Part shown: in pieces, positions 21,542 to 34,154 of the stretch
Numbering within the stretch: position 1 is the stretch's first letter
Layout of the letters: the number at the start of each line of letters is the position of its first letter
Origin: Gentiana macrophylla
Lineage: Eukaryota > Streptophyta > Magnoliopsida > Gentianales > Gentianaceae
DNA length: 64,000 bases
Reading direction: 5' to 3'
Assembly (NCBI GenBank): GCA_026214975.1
Contig: CM047814.1
Span: 22,698,058-22,762,057, forward strand
Notes under the pieces: model-generated
The model's input: only the letters and a program-made list of their open reading frames with translations
Told to the model about the DNA's origin: nothing
The model's database searches: none
Program-made: the position numbers and the translations under genes

Positions 21542-22320
21542 ATACCACTGCCCGTGGAATTCCAAATCCCAACCACATCTGGTCGTGCAAGAAGTATACC
21601 TCATTTTTTGCTCCTATACTTGCCATAGGTTTTGCCTCTATCCACTTGGTGAAGTAATCCACGGCCACAATGACCAGTTTGCAGTTCCCCTTTCCCGTTG
21701 GGAATGGGTCGATTAGGTCGAGCCCCCACATATCGAAAGGCCACGCCGAGATGACGATACTCTGCACGATTGGTGGAAACCTTGGTATATTCACATGTAT
21801 TTGGCACTCTGGACATTCTCTGACAAATGTTTCCGAATCCCGTGTGATCGATGGCCAATAGTAACCTGTGGCTACAGCTTTCAGTGCTAGAGAGCGGCTG
21901 GCGGGATGGCCTCCACACACCCCTTGATGTAGTTCTGCCAGGATTTTATCGCTTTCCTCTATGCGGACACATCTAAGCAGCGGCTCAGAGAAAGATCTTT
22001 TGTAGAGACCCCCATTGTATATGATATATCTAATTGCTTGCCTTCTGCGAGCACGAGCTTTGTCTGGATTCATGGGCATAGTGCCCGATTCAATGTATGC
22101 TTACATCTCATCTATCCAACATGGAATCAGTATTGGTGTGTCAATGTCCATAACCTCAAAATTTTCAATTGCGGGGACGGATAGATATTCCACCATTATT
22201 GATGAGTCAGCGATCTCTTCCTCTAAGGACAACCTGGAAAGATAATCGGCCCGCTCATTGTCTTCCCTGTCAATTCTGATGAACTCGCAGTAGTCGAAAT
22301 TGTTTCTCATCCGTTGGTCA
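21542..22320 (-). pseudogene. Integrase N-terminal half, element B
   Basis: On the minus strand, 22310-22101 encodes the RNase H-integrase linker (SIMVEYLSVPAIENFEVMD). From 22079 an open frame gives the HHCC finger (LHQGVCGGH, CPECQIH) and the core start (WPFDMWGLDLIDPFPTGKG, VIVAVDYFTKWIEAKPM). It runs into the Athila-like insertion at GIPRAVV, just before the second catalytic Asp. The last residues of that open frame beyond 21541 are LTR sequence. A one-base break separates the 22101 and 22079 frames. Confidence 0.92.
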
Positions 22321-22790
22321 ATCTCATGATATTTCTCTAGGATGCCGCACCGTGTTTCGTACCCCCTGAGATTTTTTCAACGATGAGCTAGGAATCACAG
22401 TAGACTTCGACATTTCGTACCCTCATTTCTCTTGCTAGATCAAGTCCGGCTATTACGGCCTCGTATTCTGCCTGATTATTTATGGCCTTAAACTCAAATC
22501 TAAGGGCCTTTTATATTTCCTCCGTTGTGCCCGGCTCGGATAAGATAATCACGGCCCCACTTCCGGTTTGATTAGATGCCCCGTCTACATACAACTGCCA
22601 ACAGTTGTCTGGCCTTGGGGTAGCCGGCGAGGGTTCAGTTAGTGCGAGCGTGCCCGGCTGTTCCGAGCTGAAGCCTGTTTCAACTATAAAATCAGCCAAG
22701 GCTTGAGCCTTGTTCTCCTTCCTTGGTTGATATTGGATGTCGAATTCTGTAATCTCAATAGTGCTTGAAAATCCTTGGAGCACTCTTCAT
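22321..22790 (-). pseudogene. RNase H of element B, with internal deletion at its 5' side
   Basis: The frame at 22783-22511 encodes ITEFDIQYQPRKENKAQALADF and CWQLYVDGASNQTGSGA, with the first catalytic Asp. The following part (about 22500-22380) retains NNQAEYEAVIAGLDLA-like and CDS-like coding in a shifted frame. Compared with element A, about 350 bases spanning the RT connection are missing between 22790 and here, so RT thumb sequence is fused directly to IEITEFDI. Confidence 0.85.
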
Positions 22791-23097
22791 CCTATGATAA
22801 CGTCTTACTTCCTTTGAGAATTTTAAAGAAGGGCAAACATTTATCAGCTGATTTGGATATGAACCGCCCCAGAGCTATGATTTTACCGTTAAGCCTCTGA
22901 ATCTCCTTGATTGTGGTCGGCTCCCGCATGTTGAGTAGTGCTTGAATTTTCTCAGGATTTGCCTCTATCCCACGATGACTAACCATAAATCCGAGAATTT
23001 GCCCGCTCCGACACCAAATGTACATTTGGCCAGATTGAGCTTCATTGAATGTCTTGGAACGTTATCAAAAGTTTCCTTAAGATTGGCGGTGTGACCA
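22791..23097 (-). pseudogene. RT thumb segment, element B (right of Copia insertion)
   Basis: It encodes FMVSHRGIEANPEKIQALL, EPTTIKEIQRLNGKIIALG and FFKILKGSKTL, equivalent to 5873-5660 of element A. It is separated from the RT palm (33180-33660) by the 10-kb Copia insertion; the duplication gacca at 23093-23097 marks the junction. Confidence 0.92.
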
Positions 23098-25052
23098 TGT
23101 TGGAATAATGTCCTAAACCCAATCGGGTTGGACCGGATCCGACCGGGTCGGATCATTTCTACTATTTCTTTATGTTTATACATATATTAAATGGCTTTTC
23201 TGTTGTCATATATATGTTCTTTTAAAGAACCATTTATGAATTGTTATATGATAACGTCCTTAGTATTAAACTGTGATAGAGAAACCATGATAGGCGATTA
23301 TGGTTGATGAGATCTCTAATCACTTTAATAAGTTTGATACTTAAATGTCTCTAGGCTGATGTACTATTAAACAGGGCATTGATAGTATAAAACAGACTAG
23401 CACGTATTAGATGTCTTCTGTCTTTAGGGCAGGGATAGATCTCGTCTATCGAAGTGTAGAGACACTTGGGTGTGCGTGGGCGTGTATTAGTGAATGCGTC
23501 GTTAGGATCGACCCACTTACACGAGATAAGTGTCACACTATGTGGCGGTTGTGTAATTATCCTTAGGACCGAGTCTTCATGGCATCACGGTGTGGATTGT
23601 CATGCTTTGACACTATTGAGGTTTCCACAGCCATGGGGCGATCATGCGGTAGTGATTGGGTGTGATCTTTCAAGCATCGCGGAGTATACATGATTGGTCG
23701 TCCGGGAATCGCGTACCTTATCGGTGAGGGGTAAATATCCGAAAGGGCCTTCTTATAAGGAATGTCTTGTTCTCGTGAATCTTTGCAAAGTGGGAGTAAA
23801 CGTGTTACTTGAGAGAACTTGATATCCAGATTATAAGATACGGTTGTTAATGTTTGACACTTCGATGTGCGACCGTATGGATATTATTACAATGATAGGA
23901 TTGTAAGTTACACGGTAAATCGTTTCACATGAAAGGTAGTAGTCATTGCATTTGACTCTTCCGATGATTGGGGTCACGGTGTGTTGCTGACGCTATCCCG
24001 TGATCGTTAGGCATGAAGGGAATTTTTCGTAATTTGCGCTTTGTGTCTACGGTCAACATATTCGAAGCCTATCGGGTCACACACATATGAATATCCAAAT
24101 GGATTAAAATGTGGTTATAGATGATAACCAAATAAGGAAAGTTTATCTCGAGACTATAAAGGTTATAGTGGTAAATTAATATGGTGGTATTTATTTATTA
24201 TGAATAAATATAATACAAGATATTAATCATGATGATTAATTAAATATGTATATTGATACATATATTTTCAAATTAATGATATATGATATATATTGATTTT
24301 GCAAATTAATTAATCATAGCATTATATTAATTAAAGAATTTTCCATAAGTCAATTTTGGAAAGTAAATGGCGCCACATTGAGTGTGTATGACACACTTTG
24401 ATTGTGCAATTTAATTAATAAGATTATCATATATTAATATTAGACATTAATGATTATAGATTTGCACACATGTGTAAATTGATTTATAGTAATGAAATAA
24501 AGATAGTCAATATTAGATATTGACAATATCTTGGAAATATTTAATATAAGATATTAAATTAAATGAGATAAATCAATCACATTAATTGCTTTTCTTTATT
24601 TTATTGGAAAAAGGTTTTCCCTCCTACAAAGGCATTATGGGCGCCTCTACTACTATAAATAAGAGGGCTTGCCAAGCACTTTTGTACACCATTCTTCCAA
24701 GAGCAATTGTTCTTGTGAAAAATTGCAAGAACTCATAGTTCTTGTGTAAGAAGAGGGGGCTTCCTATAGTGAGTTTGTGAGGAGGAAAAGTCCGGTCTAG
24801 CAACCGGGGTTTTCCGATAGCAATCCATGGTGGGATTCGGCGGGTGTTCGTGTGGACTAGCGGTAGAGGCCGAACACTTGGGCGGCTCCATGTCGAACTA
24901 CTCTCCTGAGCGGTCAAAGCGTCGATCTTTTAGATCAACCAAGGTAACCGCCGTCTTTAGTTTATTCGTTTATTGCTTAAACGAAGTCGATCTTGGGAAA
25001 AAGGAAATCAAATTTTTGAATTCCGCTGCGTTCCCACGTTGATTTCCTAACA
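23098..25052 (+). repeat. 5' LTR of the Copia element (1955 bp)
   Basis: TG...CA termini. A TATA box (TATAAAT, 24654-24660) lies upstream of AGAGGGCTTGCC. A/T-rich U3 of about 1.5 kb. Very few differences from the 3' copy are visible. Confidence 0.95.
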
Positions 25053-25053
25053 G

Positions 25054-25065
25054 TGGTATCAGAGA
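25054..25065 (+). other. Primer binding site (tRNA-iMet type)
   Basis: TGGTATCAGAGA one base after the LTR end, matching the initiator-methionine tRNA site used by most plant Copia elements. Confidence 0.9.
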
Positions 25066-25615
25066 GAGCTTCGAGCTTAAGCAATAAGCATGTTTATATG
25101 CGTAGTTAGTTTTATCGTTTAAATCACGTAATTAAAAGATGAAAGTTTTTGATTCGTAAAACGATACACGAAAAGAAGATTTTTGTTTTGTGTATTTTAT
25201 GTTTCAATATAGTTCATAGTTGTGATTAATCGATATATGCAAGATTCAAATCACGACACGTTAAGTCGAGGTTGAGTGATGGATTCCCGGTGAACCCACT
25301 CTTCGATTATTCGATGTGCTCGACTTTTCGTCCCGTGATATTTATTGTGCATAGATATCTCGTTGTTTAGTCGTGTCATGGTTTAGGAAACCAACGACAT
25401 CCCTTTTGATTACGAATCAAAAGGAAAGAAACAAAAGAGAGATTTAATTTTAATTTAATTTTAGAATAGTTCTAATTAATTAAAATTAAATCGTTTAAAA
25501 TTAATCGTTAATTTTATTTCGATTAAAATCATTTAATTAATTAAATGTTAATTAGTTAATTGATTAGATAAAATTATTTAATGGATTAAATGTTAATTGA
25601 TTAATTAAGACGCAA

Positions 25616-26551
25616 AAGGTGGCCAAATGGTAACAACGCGGTTTTCTAACACGCCGGTTTTTCAAACCGGCGGTTTGATGAACCGCCGGTTTGACGAACC
25701 ATTGGTTTGTCAAACCGCCGGTTTGAAAAACCGGCGGTTTCTTATCGCTCAAAACCGCCGGTTGCGGTTTGGGCCGGTTCGGTTTGCCCGGTTTGCTCGG
25801 TTGAGATCACGGTTCGAGATCACGGTTCCGCCACGGTTTTAAAATTTCATTTTTTTCTTTTCATTTTATATAACACTTATTATTTTCACTACAATAACAA
25901 ATTATTATTATTTTAATTATAATTATTAAAGCGAATGTAATATATATATTATTTTAAATAGATTTCTATTCGGTTTTAAAAATAATATTAATATTGTGTT
26001 ATTTTATTTATATGTAAATAATGTTATTTTAAAAAATTATGTTGTTTTTCTTATATGTAAATTGTGTTATCTTTTCAACGCTTGTACCGGTAATTCGGCT
26101 GCCTACGTATTTTTTATGTGTAATCGTGTCGGAGGCACAACACATATAAAAATCAAAGCGAATGTAGTTAATTGTTTATGTTTTTAGTCTTTTATAGTTT
26201 GTTGTAATGATTTTTATAGTTATTTAAGTAGGTTTTAAGTATACTTTGATTATAAATGTTGTTTTATAGTTTCTTATAGTTTTTTTTATAGTTTGTTATA
26301 GTTTTTTTTTTAGTTTGTTATTGTAGTATTTTATAGTACTCTTATGTGTTTGTATTACATAGTTTCATATAATTTTTTAGGTTTGTATATGGTTTTTTTT
26401 AGGTTAGTATATAATTTTATAGTATTTTTTAGGTTTATAATTTTTTAGGTTTTTTTTTAATTTATAGTTTTTATGGTTTATTTGTATAATTTTTTTATGG
26501 TTTATAGTTTTTTTTATGGTTTATAAATTGTTTTTATTTACATGCATCCAG

Positions 26552-26589
<38 letters not shown>

Positions 26590-26832
26590 GTTGGGCCGGT
26601 TAAACCGGCGGTTCCGGTTCCGGCCGGTTTTACCCGGTTCCGGTCATCCGGTTTGAACCGGCGGTTCCGGTTCCGGTTCCGGTTACCAATAACACAAACC
26701 GGCGGCAAACCGGCAAACCGGCGGTTAAAAAAACCGGCGGTTTTCGAACCGCCGGTTTGACGAACCGCCGGTTCAAAAACCGCCGGTTCCGGTTCGAACC
26801 GCCCCGGTTCGGTTTCGGTTTGGCCACCTCTC
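25616..26832. mobile_element. Non-autonomous hAT-type transposon (1217 bp)
   Basis: An 8-bp duplication agacgcaa occurs at 25608-25615 and 26833-26840. The ends share AGGTGGCCAAA in inverted orientation. Subterminal regions (about 25650-25830 and 26590-26815) are packed with direct and inverted copies of AACCGGCGGTTT and its variants, typical of hAT transposase binding arrays. The core is A/T-rich with TTTATAGTTT-like repeats and a run of 36 A (26552-26587). There is no transposase ORF, so it depends on a partner element. It lies in the leader of the Copia element. Confidence 0.9.
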
Positions 26833-26840
26833 AGACGCAA

Positions 26841-29079
26841 GTAGTTAAATTTAATTTTATCTTTTTCATAAGATGTTATTGTATGGATTAGATAGTGTAG
26901 ATATAATATGATTATATGGACCCGATTGATCGCGACTCGGCCGATAGGATAGATGTGAATGATTTAATTTTCTGTTGGTTGAAAAGATGTCATAGGCCGT
27001 TATGAAGAACGTGACCTAGTTTATTTTCTCGCATTTATCCCATTCCGTTGGCTCTCTGCAGTGTGCGGCGGGTATATTAGATAAATTGAATGTAACAAGA
27101 ATGGGCGAGAAGATGGAGACCAAAGAAAGATTTAAAATAAAGATCCCATTGGAGAATGGAGCATTAAAGATCCTATTGGCGGTTGCAGCTACCTTTAGAT
27201 GTGACCCGCGGTTTCGCTCGATTTGTATTCAAACCGCACCTGGAAAAATCCATGATCATACCGGTTACTTTACGCATTTATTTATTTTGTGCTTGTATTT
27301 ATTTTATATGATACGATAGATGCATGACTAGGCACGATCTAGATAAATGTGTAGGATTTGTATCTATAGAGATAGATATATTTGATGAGACCATGATTAA
27401 AATTAATTAAGTGAATTAATTTACTAAAATACTTCCACAACAAAAATCAAGTCGAAATATTGTCTCTAATATTATAACGACGGTGAAGAGCCTGTGTTCG
27501 GATCCAACTGATCGACCACCGCCGGAGTTGACCTACCTCGGGTATATCGTCGTTATTGAGATATGATCGTATGAGATCTCGTGAATATTGGGTTATGACT
27601 TGACTAGAGTCTTTCGGTGATTGGCCACCGTCGGGCCGCCTCGACTTTAGAGACAAGGGTTGACTAACACATAGTGATGTGTATCGCCAAAGAGTTGACT
27701 AGTTAACCAATGAGAATCACACGAGAGATGTGAATGGTAAAGAGTTACCTACCTTTCAAATTATCTTGGTTGATCGACCACCGCCGGGAATCAAGGTAAC
27801 TAGATTGGATCTCAAATTTACTAAAGAATTTTGAAATATTCTTGAAAGTCAATTGGAAGTAGTTAACTAGTGGGAGCAAAATCATAAACCAAAAGACCAT
27901 TTTTGATTTTGCGTGTATAAGCAAACAACACTCTTTTATTTTCATTTTTAATGTTGTAGTTAGCAAATTCTATATTTATGTTTTATTCTCGATTAGTAAA
28001 ACCAAACATGACTGTTACCTTTTGAGAATCGTTCTCAAATATGGTTAAGTAGTTTTAATCCTTTTTAAAATAAGCAATGACACGAGCAATCCCGTTATAG
28101 TAGAGGAGACTACATAATTGATGCAGTACTCCGAGACTTTAATTATTAAAGGAAAGCGGAAGCTCATGATATTGGATACGATCCAAGATGATCATTCAGT
28201 CATACGATGACAAATAATTCAAACGTTGAATAATAATGACCACGTATAATTTTGGAAAGGTTGTTTTCAAAATTAAAAGATTTAAGTATCGACTTAATTC
28301 TATCATTGCTTAAAGGTTAATTGAATAGTTAATGTTTTGAATGCAATTCAAAGGTTAAATAAACTATTTAATGAATTTAGATTTTCTTTATAAAAGGAAA
28401 TTGAAGACATAGCTCTTGTGATCTTTCTTAAGTCTTATGAAGACTACAATAAGAAACTTTTACAAGTACTTAAAGGATTAAAAGGAAAGTTAGGGCGTGT
28501 GCTTAAATAAAGAACTTATCGAAGTTTCTATTATAGGCAAGAGAGTTGAGATAAATCTTTCCAAATTAAAAGTCAACCCTAAGATATATGATACCTTACG
28601 AGTGTGATTAAATTAGAAGGATTGGATGACAAATATGGAAGGTGGAGCAAACGTTGTGACACTTACCATATTCTGGATCTAGTAAACTGATAAAGGAACT
28701 AAATAAATGTTATTATGTTCCGGTTCTTATGAAGGACACAAGTTCAAGTTATTTGTTAGGATTTAGTAGACATATTCAATTGTAAGAATAAATGTTAATC
28801 CGATAAAGTTGGAAGGTCACTGAATCTAACATACTAGATTGATGTCACTATATAGTTGATATATGTGATAAGATCTCAACTAAATATTTGTATGGTCATT
28901 ATCCTTAATATTTGTGGTTGTTCTAGGCATAGTCTCTCTGGAAGAGAAGCGTGTAATTAAACGTCATTCTGATGATGTTGAACCATATGATTATGAATCA
29001 TGTGGGTTAAACGTATCTTATCCAAAGAGGACTAAAATACCCTTTTATGAAAAGGTTATAAATTCTAGAAAAATTGTCT
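26841..29079 (+). other. Leader and gag region of the Copia element, unrecognisable
   Basis: About 2.2 kb with only short frames. A 77-residue frame at 27086-27319 begins near the expected gag position but has no motif I recognise. Two similar phrases, GATCGACCACCGCCGG, occur at 27508-27523 and 27773-27788. No protease motif (DSGA type) was found. Confidence 0.4.
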
Positions 29080-30990
29080 AAAGCCTAAACATACCGATGT
29101 TTGTTGGCTTATGACAATTAATGCCACAAATAATTGTTTATTAATCTCTATGACTATTTTAGAAATAGTTGAATGTATTTATTGAAGTACGACAATTCGG
29201 AAAGCCCGAAAAGTTCGATCTAGTACGAATATGAGATTGATGAGCTACTTAGGAATTAATCTTCAATTGGATTGAAGTAATTAATACCTGAAGGGTGTTT
29301 CAGAAGTCGTCTGAAAGGAATAAGATTCTCCCTTGAAGGATACCATCTTTTGGATATGCAATTAGATTGTCTTCCCAAAATGGAAATAACACTTTATATG
29401 ATAAAGGTGTGACGCAAGCCATGCGATGTATCCCTTACCCGTTTCGGGATAGTGCCCTTATACTTAACTTAGTTCCAAAGAATAAAGGTTGAATAAATTC
29501 CATATTAGATATGGAAGAGGATAATGTCGAATCTATCTTAACCGATGATTTGAATTTTTCATAGGCAAAGTCAGAAAGGCTTGGAGCCTAGTACGACATA
29601 TGCAACTTTGTGGAATATCTTAGCAAGTACGCTAGATATTATTTACTTGTCTGCGGAGCAAAATGTTTGTCTCCAAACATGCTGTCTTCTAGAGGAAGTG
29701 TTTCTTCCAAGAGAAACAGTGGGAGTGAATCAGATCTCAAAAGAGTTTGAGAACCACAAAGATATATTCAACCAATGGAACGTGAGCAGACGCCGCATAG
29801 CGATGAGGTGTAGATCACTGCTCAGTGTACACAAATGTTCTGTAAGTCTGTGGATAACCTAAAGCCTGAAAGGGCTGCTGGTATGTTCATCTTGAAGAAT
29901 GAATATCTCATGACTTATGAAAGAACGTTTAAAAGGCAAGATTGAGAGATATGGCCAGGAGCCATAATATCTGAATTAGATTCCATCAGTGATAACCAGG
30001 TTATGAACCTAGTATGTCTTACCTAGAGGGAATGTCCCCGTAAGGCTGAGCCCAGTTCTATTCGGATAATACTTGTTATAACTTCGTATCATGGCTATAT
30101 GATAGTGTTGAAGACGTTGGGTAGAAAGCTCGATGTTCATAGACGATAACATGATATGTAAGCCCACGAGATCCATTTATGGACTCAAACAAGTTTCTCT
30201 AGACGATTTCTTTGTTAGATAATCAAAGGAGTTTGATTTAGTCAAAAGAAGGATATGCCCCATGTGCAATATGGATAGTGGGAGTGTGTTACGATTTTTG
30301 AGTAAGGTATTATATATCTCTCTCGAGAATTATCACCCCATGTCACAGTCAATTAATGTTTGGTAGTTCAAGGTTTTTATGAAAGCACTTGGATTAGCAG
30401 TTCTTATTTTTAGAAATAAGAATCTATAGCGATAGATTTAACTGCTGTTAGATTATAGTTTACCTATATAGATGTGATGCTAAAAGAGTTTTAGCATAGG
30501 TCACCACAGGGGGTTCTGCTTGTCAGTGTTCTCGAGATCTATCTATGTTAGGACATTAGTCCTAAAGATGAGGTGAACGATGATACTTATGAAAGGTTTC
30601 CCTCTCTACGGAAATAGGAACCATCATAAAAGGAATGCCGGATGTTCATAGTTCATGAATAGTCATGAGCAAGTATGAAAGTAAATCTGGTGAATGTCGA
30701 GAATATCCTTAAACAAGTTAAGGGAGAGTTCCTGGTTTATTGAAACTTGGAATTAGATAAATGTAGATATACAGACGTATATCCTAAGTCTTATGAAGGC
30801 GAGTGGGAGCTACAGTCTGGGTTTGCAGTCACTTTGATTAAGTGATACAAAGGAGTCGGAAATGTTCTAGCATGTGGGTCATCAGAAATTCTACAACGAG
30901 GCCAAAACACAGTAGTGCCTTAGAGGCGCAGCGGGAGCAGTACATGGATCTAGAAGGTTCATTCATGAACCTTGTACGGTTCTTCCACCT
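29080..30990 (+). pseudogene. Copia pol remnant (integrase, RT, RNase H)
   Basis: Short recognisable peptides follow the Copia order. An integrase core trace (DYF then YLLKYDNSES, near 29150-29210) comes first. Next is the post-integrase FVSKHAVF (29668-29691). RT opens with SELDSISDNQVMNLV (29970-30015) and carries KPTRSIYGLKQVS (30162-30200). RNase H traces are VENILKQVKGEFLVY (30697-30740) and a Gly/Ala-rich zone near 30810-30940. Frames change every few dozen codons and stops are frequent. The catalytic YVDD and DDE residues could not be located. Confidence 0.75.
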
Positions 30991-31229
30991 TTTCTATATA
31001 GCTGATATAGTAAGTGGATTCATTGCTTGAAGCAAGGACCAGGGTCTCGTCAGAGATTCGTGTGTGTGTTGAGGCGGTTCCTTTGACTTGGTCATTTGGA
31101 GCATGATATGAAGATAGTCTGAGTCCCCACGGATAGCGATCCGTTTGTGGCTAGGGCTGGTTGCGAGTATTGCATAAGATTCTTGTGTTTCAATTTGGTC
31201 TTGTGTGTACGAGTGATTGGTTTTAGGCC

Positions 31230-31240
31230 AAGTGGGAGAT
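31230..31240 (+). other. Polypurine tract of the Copia element
   Basis: AAGTGGGAGAT directly precedes the TG of the 3' LTR. The same motif occurs three times in the fragment at 9.7 kb. Confidence 0.9.
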
Positions 31241-33179
31241 TGTTGGAATAATGTCCTAAACCCAATCGGGTTGGACCGGATCCGACCGGGTCGGATCATT
31301 TCTACTATTTCTTTATGTTTATACATATATTAAATGGCTTTTATGTTGTCATATATATGTTCTTTTAAAGAACCATTTATGAATTGTTATATGATAACGC
31401 CCTTAGTATTAAACTCGTGATAGAGAAACCATGATAGGCGATTATGGTTGATGAGATCTCTAATCACTTTAATAAGTTTGATACTTAAATGTCTCTAGGT
31501 GATGTACTATTAAACAGGGCATTGATAGTATAAAACAGACTAGCACGTATTAGATGTCTTCTGCTTTAGAGGCGAGGATAGATCTCGCTCTATCGAAGTG
31601 TAGAGACACTTGGACCGTGCGTGGACGTGTATTAGTGAATGCGACGTTAGGGATCGACCCACTTACACACGATAAGTGTCACACTATGTGGCGGTTGTGT
31701 AATTATCCTTAGGACCGAGTCTTCATGGCATCACGGTGTGGATTGTCATGCTTTGACACTATTGAGGTTTCCACAGCCATGGGGCGATCATGCGGTAGTG
31801 ATTGGGTGTGATCTTCAAGCATGCGGAGTATACATGATTGGTCGTATCAGTAGGGGTAAATATCCGAAAGGGCCTTCTTATAAGGAATGTCTTGTTCTCG
31901 TGAATCTTTGCAAAGTGGGAGTAAACGTGTTACTTGAGAGAACTTGATATCCGTGATTATAAGATACGGTTGTTAATGTTTGACACTGATGTACGCGACC
32001 GTATGGATATTATTACAATGATAGGATTGTAAGTTACACGGTAATCGCTTTCACATGAAAGGTAGTAGTCATTGCATTTGACTCTTCCGATGATTGGGGT
32101 CACGGTGTGTTGCTGACGCTATCCCGTGATCGTTAGGCATGAAGGGCATTTTTCGTAATTTGCGCTTTGTGTCTACGGCCAACATATTCGAAGCCTATCG
32201 GGTCACACACATATGAATATCCAAATTGATTAAAATGTGGTTATAGATGATAACCAAATAAGGAAAGTTTATCTCGAGACTATAAAGGTTATAGTGGTAA
32301 ATTAATATGGTGGTATTTATTTATTATGAATAAATATAATACAAGATATTAATCATGATGATTAATTAAATATGTATATTGATACATATATTTTCGAAAT
32401 TAATGATATATGATATATATTGATTTTGCAAATTAATTAATCATAGCATTATATTAATTAAAGAATTTTCCATAAGTCAATTTTGGAAAGTAAATGGCGC
32501 CACATTGAGTGTGTATGACACACTTGGATTGTGCAATTTAATTAATAAGATTATCATATATTAATATTAGACATTAATGATTATAGATTTGCACACATGT
32601 GTAAATTGATTTATAGTAATGAAATAAAGATAGTCAATATTAGATATTGACAATATCTTGAAATATTTAATATAAGATATTAAATTAAATGAGATAAATC
32701 AATCACATTAATTGCTTTTCTTTATTTTATTTGAAAAAGGTTTTCCCTTCCTACAAGGCATTATGGGCGCCCCTCTCTACTATAAATAAGAGGGCTTGCC
32801 AAGCTCTTTTGTACACCATTCTTCCAAGAGCAATTGTTCTTGTGAAAAATTGCAAGAACTCATAGTTCTTGTGTAAGAAAGAGGGCTTCCTATAGTGAGT
32901 TTGTGAGGAGGAAAAGTCCGGTCTAGCAACCGGGGTTTTCCGATAGCAATCCATGGTGGGATTCCGCGGGTCGTTAGTGTGGACTAGCGGTAGAGGCCGA
33001 ACACTGGGCGGCTCCATGTCGAACTACTCTCCTTAGGCGGTCAAAGCGTCGATCTTTTAGATCAACCAAGGTAACCGCCGTCTTTAGTTTATTCGTTTAT
33101 TGCTTAAACGAAGTCGATCTTGGGAAAAAGGAAATCAAATTTTTGAATTCCGCTGCGTTCCCGCGTTGATTTCCTAACA
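31241..33179 (+). repeat. 3' LTR of the Copia element (1939 bp)
   Basis: Partner of 23098-25052, nearly identical, with a few short indels (for example around 31845 and 32980). TATA box TATAAAT at 32781-32787. Confidence 0.95.
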
Positions 33180-33660
33180 GACCACCACTTCGGGATTTTA
33201 CGACCATGTCGTCTATGTATGCTTCTATATTTTTTCCAATTTGCGAGCTAAAGACCTTGTTTACCATCCTCTGGTAAGTTGAGCCTAAGTTTTTTAGTCC
33301 GAAGGGCATCATCTCGTAAAAATTTAGATCTCCAGCAGCTCTGAAAGACGTTTTCTCTTTATCAGATTTAGCCATCCTAACTTGATGATACCCCGAGTAT
33401 GCGTCTAAAAAGATGAGTGTGTCAAAACCAGCAATGGGGTCGACTAGGCGATCGATCCTGGGAAGTTGGTAAGGATCTTTCGGGCAAGCCTTGTTGATGT
33501 CGGTGAAGTCAATGCACATTCTCCACTTGCCGTTGTGTTTCTTAAACATCACTACATTTGCCAGCCAAGTGGGATAAGCTAATTCATTGATTATTCCGTC
33601 TTCGAGAAGCTTCTCAACCTCCACTTTTATTGATTTCTCTTTTTCCGAGGTAAATTGTCA
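33180..33660 (-). pseudogene. RT fingers and palm, element B
   Basis: From 33624 the minus strand encodes VEKLLEDGIINELAYPTWLANVV, WRMCIDFTDINKACPKDPY, IFLDAYSGYHQVRMA, MPFGLKNLGSTYQRMVNKVF and YIDDMVVKSR (YIDD at 33208-33219). All palm motifs are intact, including both active-site Asp residues. The Copia element is inserted directly after VVKSR; the apparent continuation below 33180 is LTR sequence. RT copies the genomic RNA into cDNA. Confidence 0.95.
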
Positions 33661-34154
33661 TGCCCTCCGTTGTATGGGTTTGAAGGTGGGGTTGACATTC
33701 AAGTGATGCAATGCGACCTCGGGCTCAACACCCCTCATGTCCGTTACTACCCACGCGAAAGCATCCACATTTTCTTTCAGCTGTGTGATTAGAGCTTTCT
33801 TCTCTACCGTAGCTAGGTAGGTGAGCCCCGATTTTGACTTTTTGGTCAGGGTAGGCATCGTTGATGACTACCTCAACCAGCTCGCCATCAGCGGTGAAGC
33901 CTGGAAGGATCAGCTCTCTTACCATGCTAAGTACGCTCGCGCATGCTGCTGTATTTGCCTGCTCAATACGGGCCTTTTTACTTTATGTTCTTGAATTATG
34001 GATGTATGTAAGGACCGCTGCGGGCTCACTGATCGATACCCCAATCTTGTCGTCTACATAAAACTTTTCCCACTGATGCGGGATGGAAATAACCATTGGA
34101 AAAACTGTCTCAACGCAGGTGCCCCCAAGATCATGTTATAATTAGATTGGAGAT
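33661..34154 (-). pseudogene. Protease-RT linker, element B
   Basis: Two overlapping frames (33925-33725 and 33858-33658) give MVRELILPGFTADGELVEVV and then LKENVDAFAWVVTDMRGVEP with HHLNVNPTFKP. This is the conserved segment preceding the RT fingers in Tat elements. A frameshift lies near 33850, and another break separates this from the protease at 34155. Confidence 0.85.

Larger units (their letters stand above)
23098..33179 (+). mobile_element. Copia retrotransposon (degenerate interior) inserted in RT of element B
   Basis: LTRs at 23098-25052 and 31241-33179 begin TGTTGGAATAATG and end TTTCCTAACA. The duplication gacca is at 23093-23097 and 33180-33184. A tRNA-iMet primer site follows the 5' LTR and the tract AAGTGGGAGAT precedes the 3' LTR. 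The 6.2-kb interior shows integrase, RT and RNase H in Copia order but with so many stops and frameshifts that no product is possible, although the LTRs are nearly identical. A hAT-type element sits inside its leader. Confidence 0.95.

Noticed and set aside
26552..26587. Poly-A run as the tail of a LINE or SINE
   Set aside because: It lies between the subterminal arrays of a hAT-type element with an 8-bp duplication; no LINE or SINE body precedes it.
27086..27319. 77-residue frame as intact Copia gag
   Set aside because: No gag motif, short, ends in hydrophobic low-complexity residues; position alone is insufficient.
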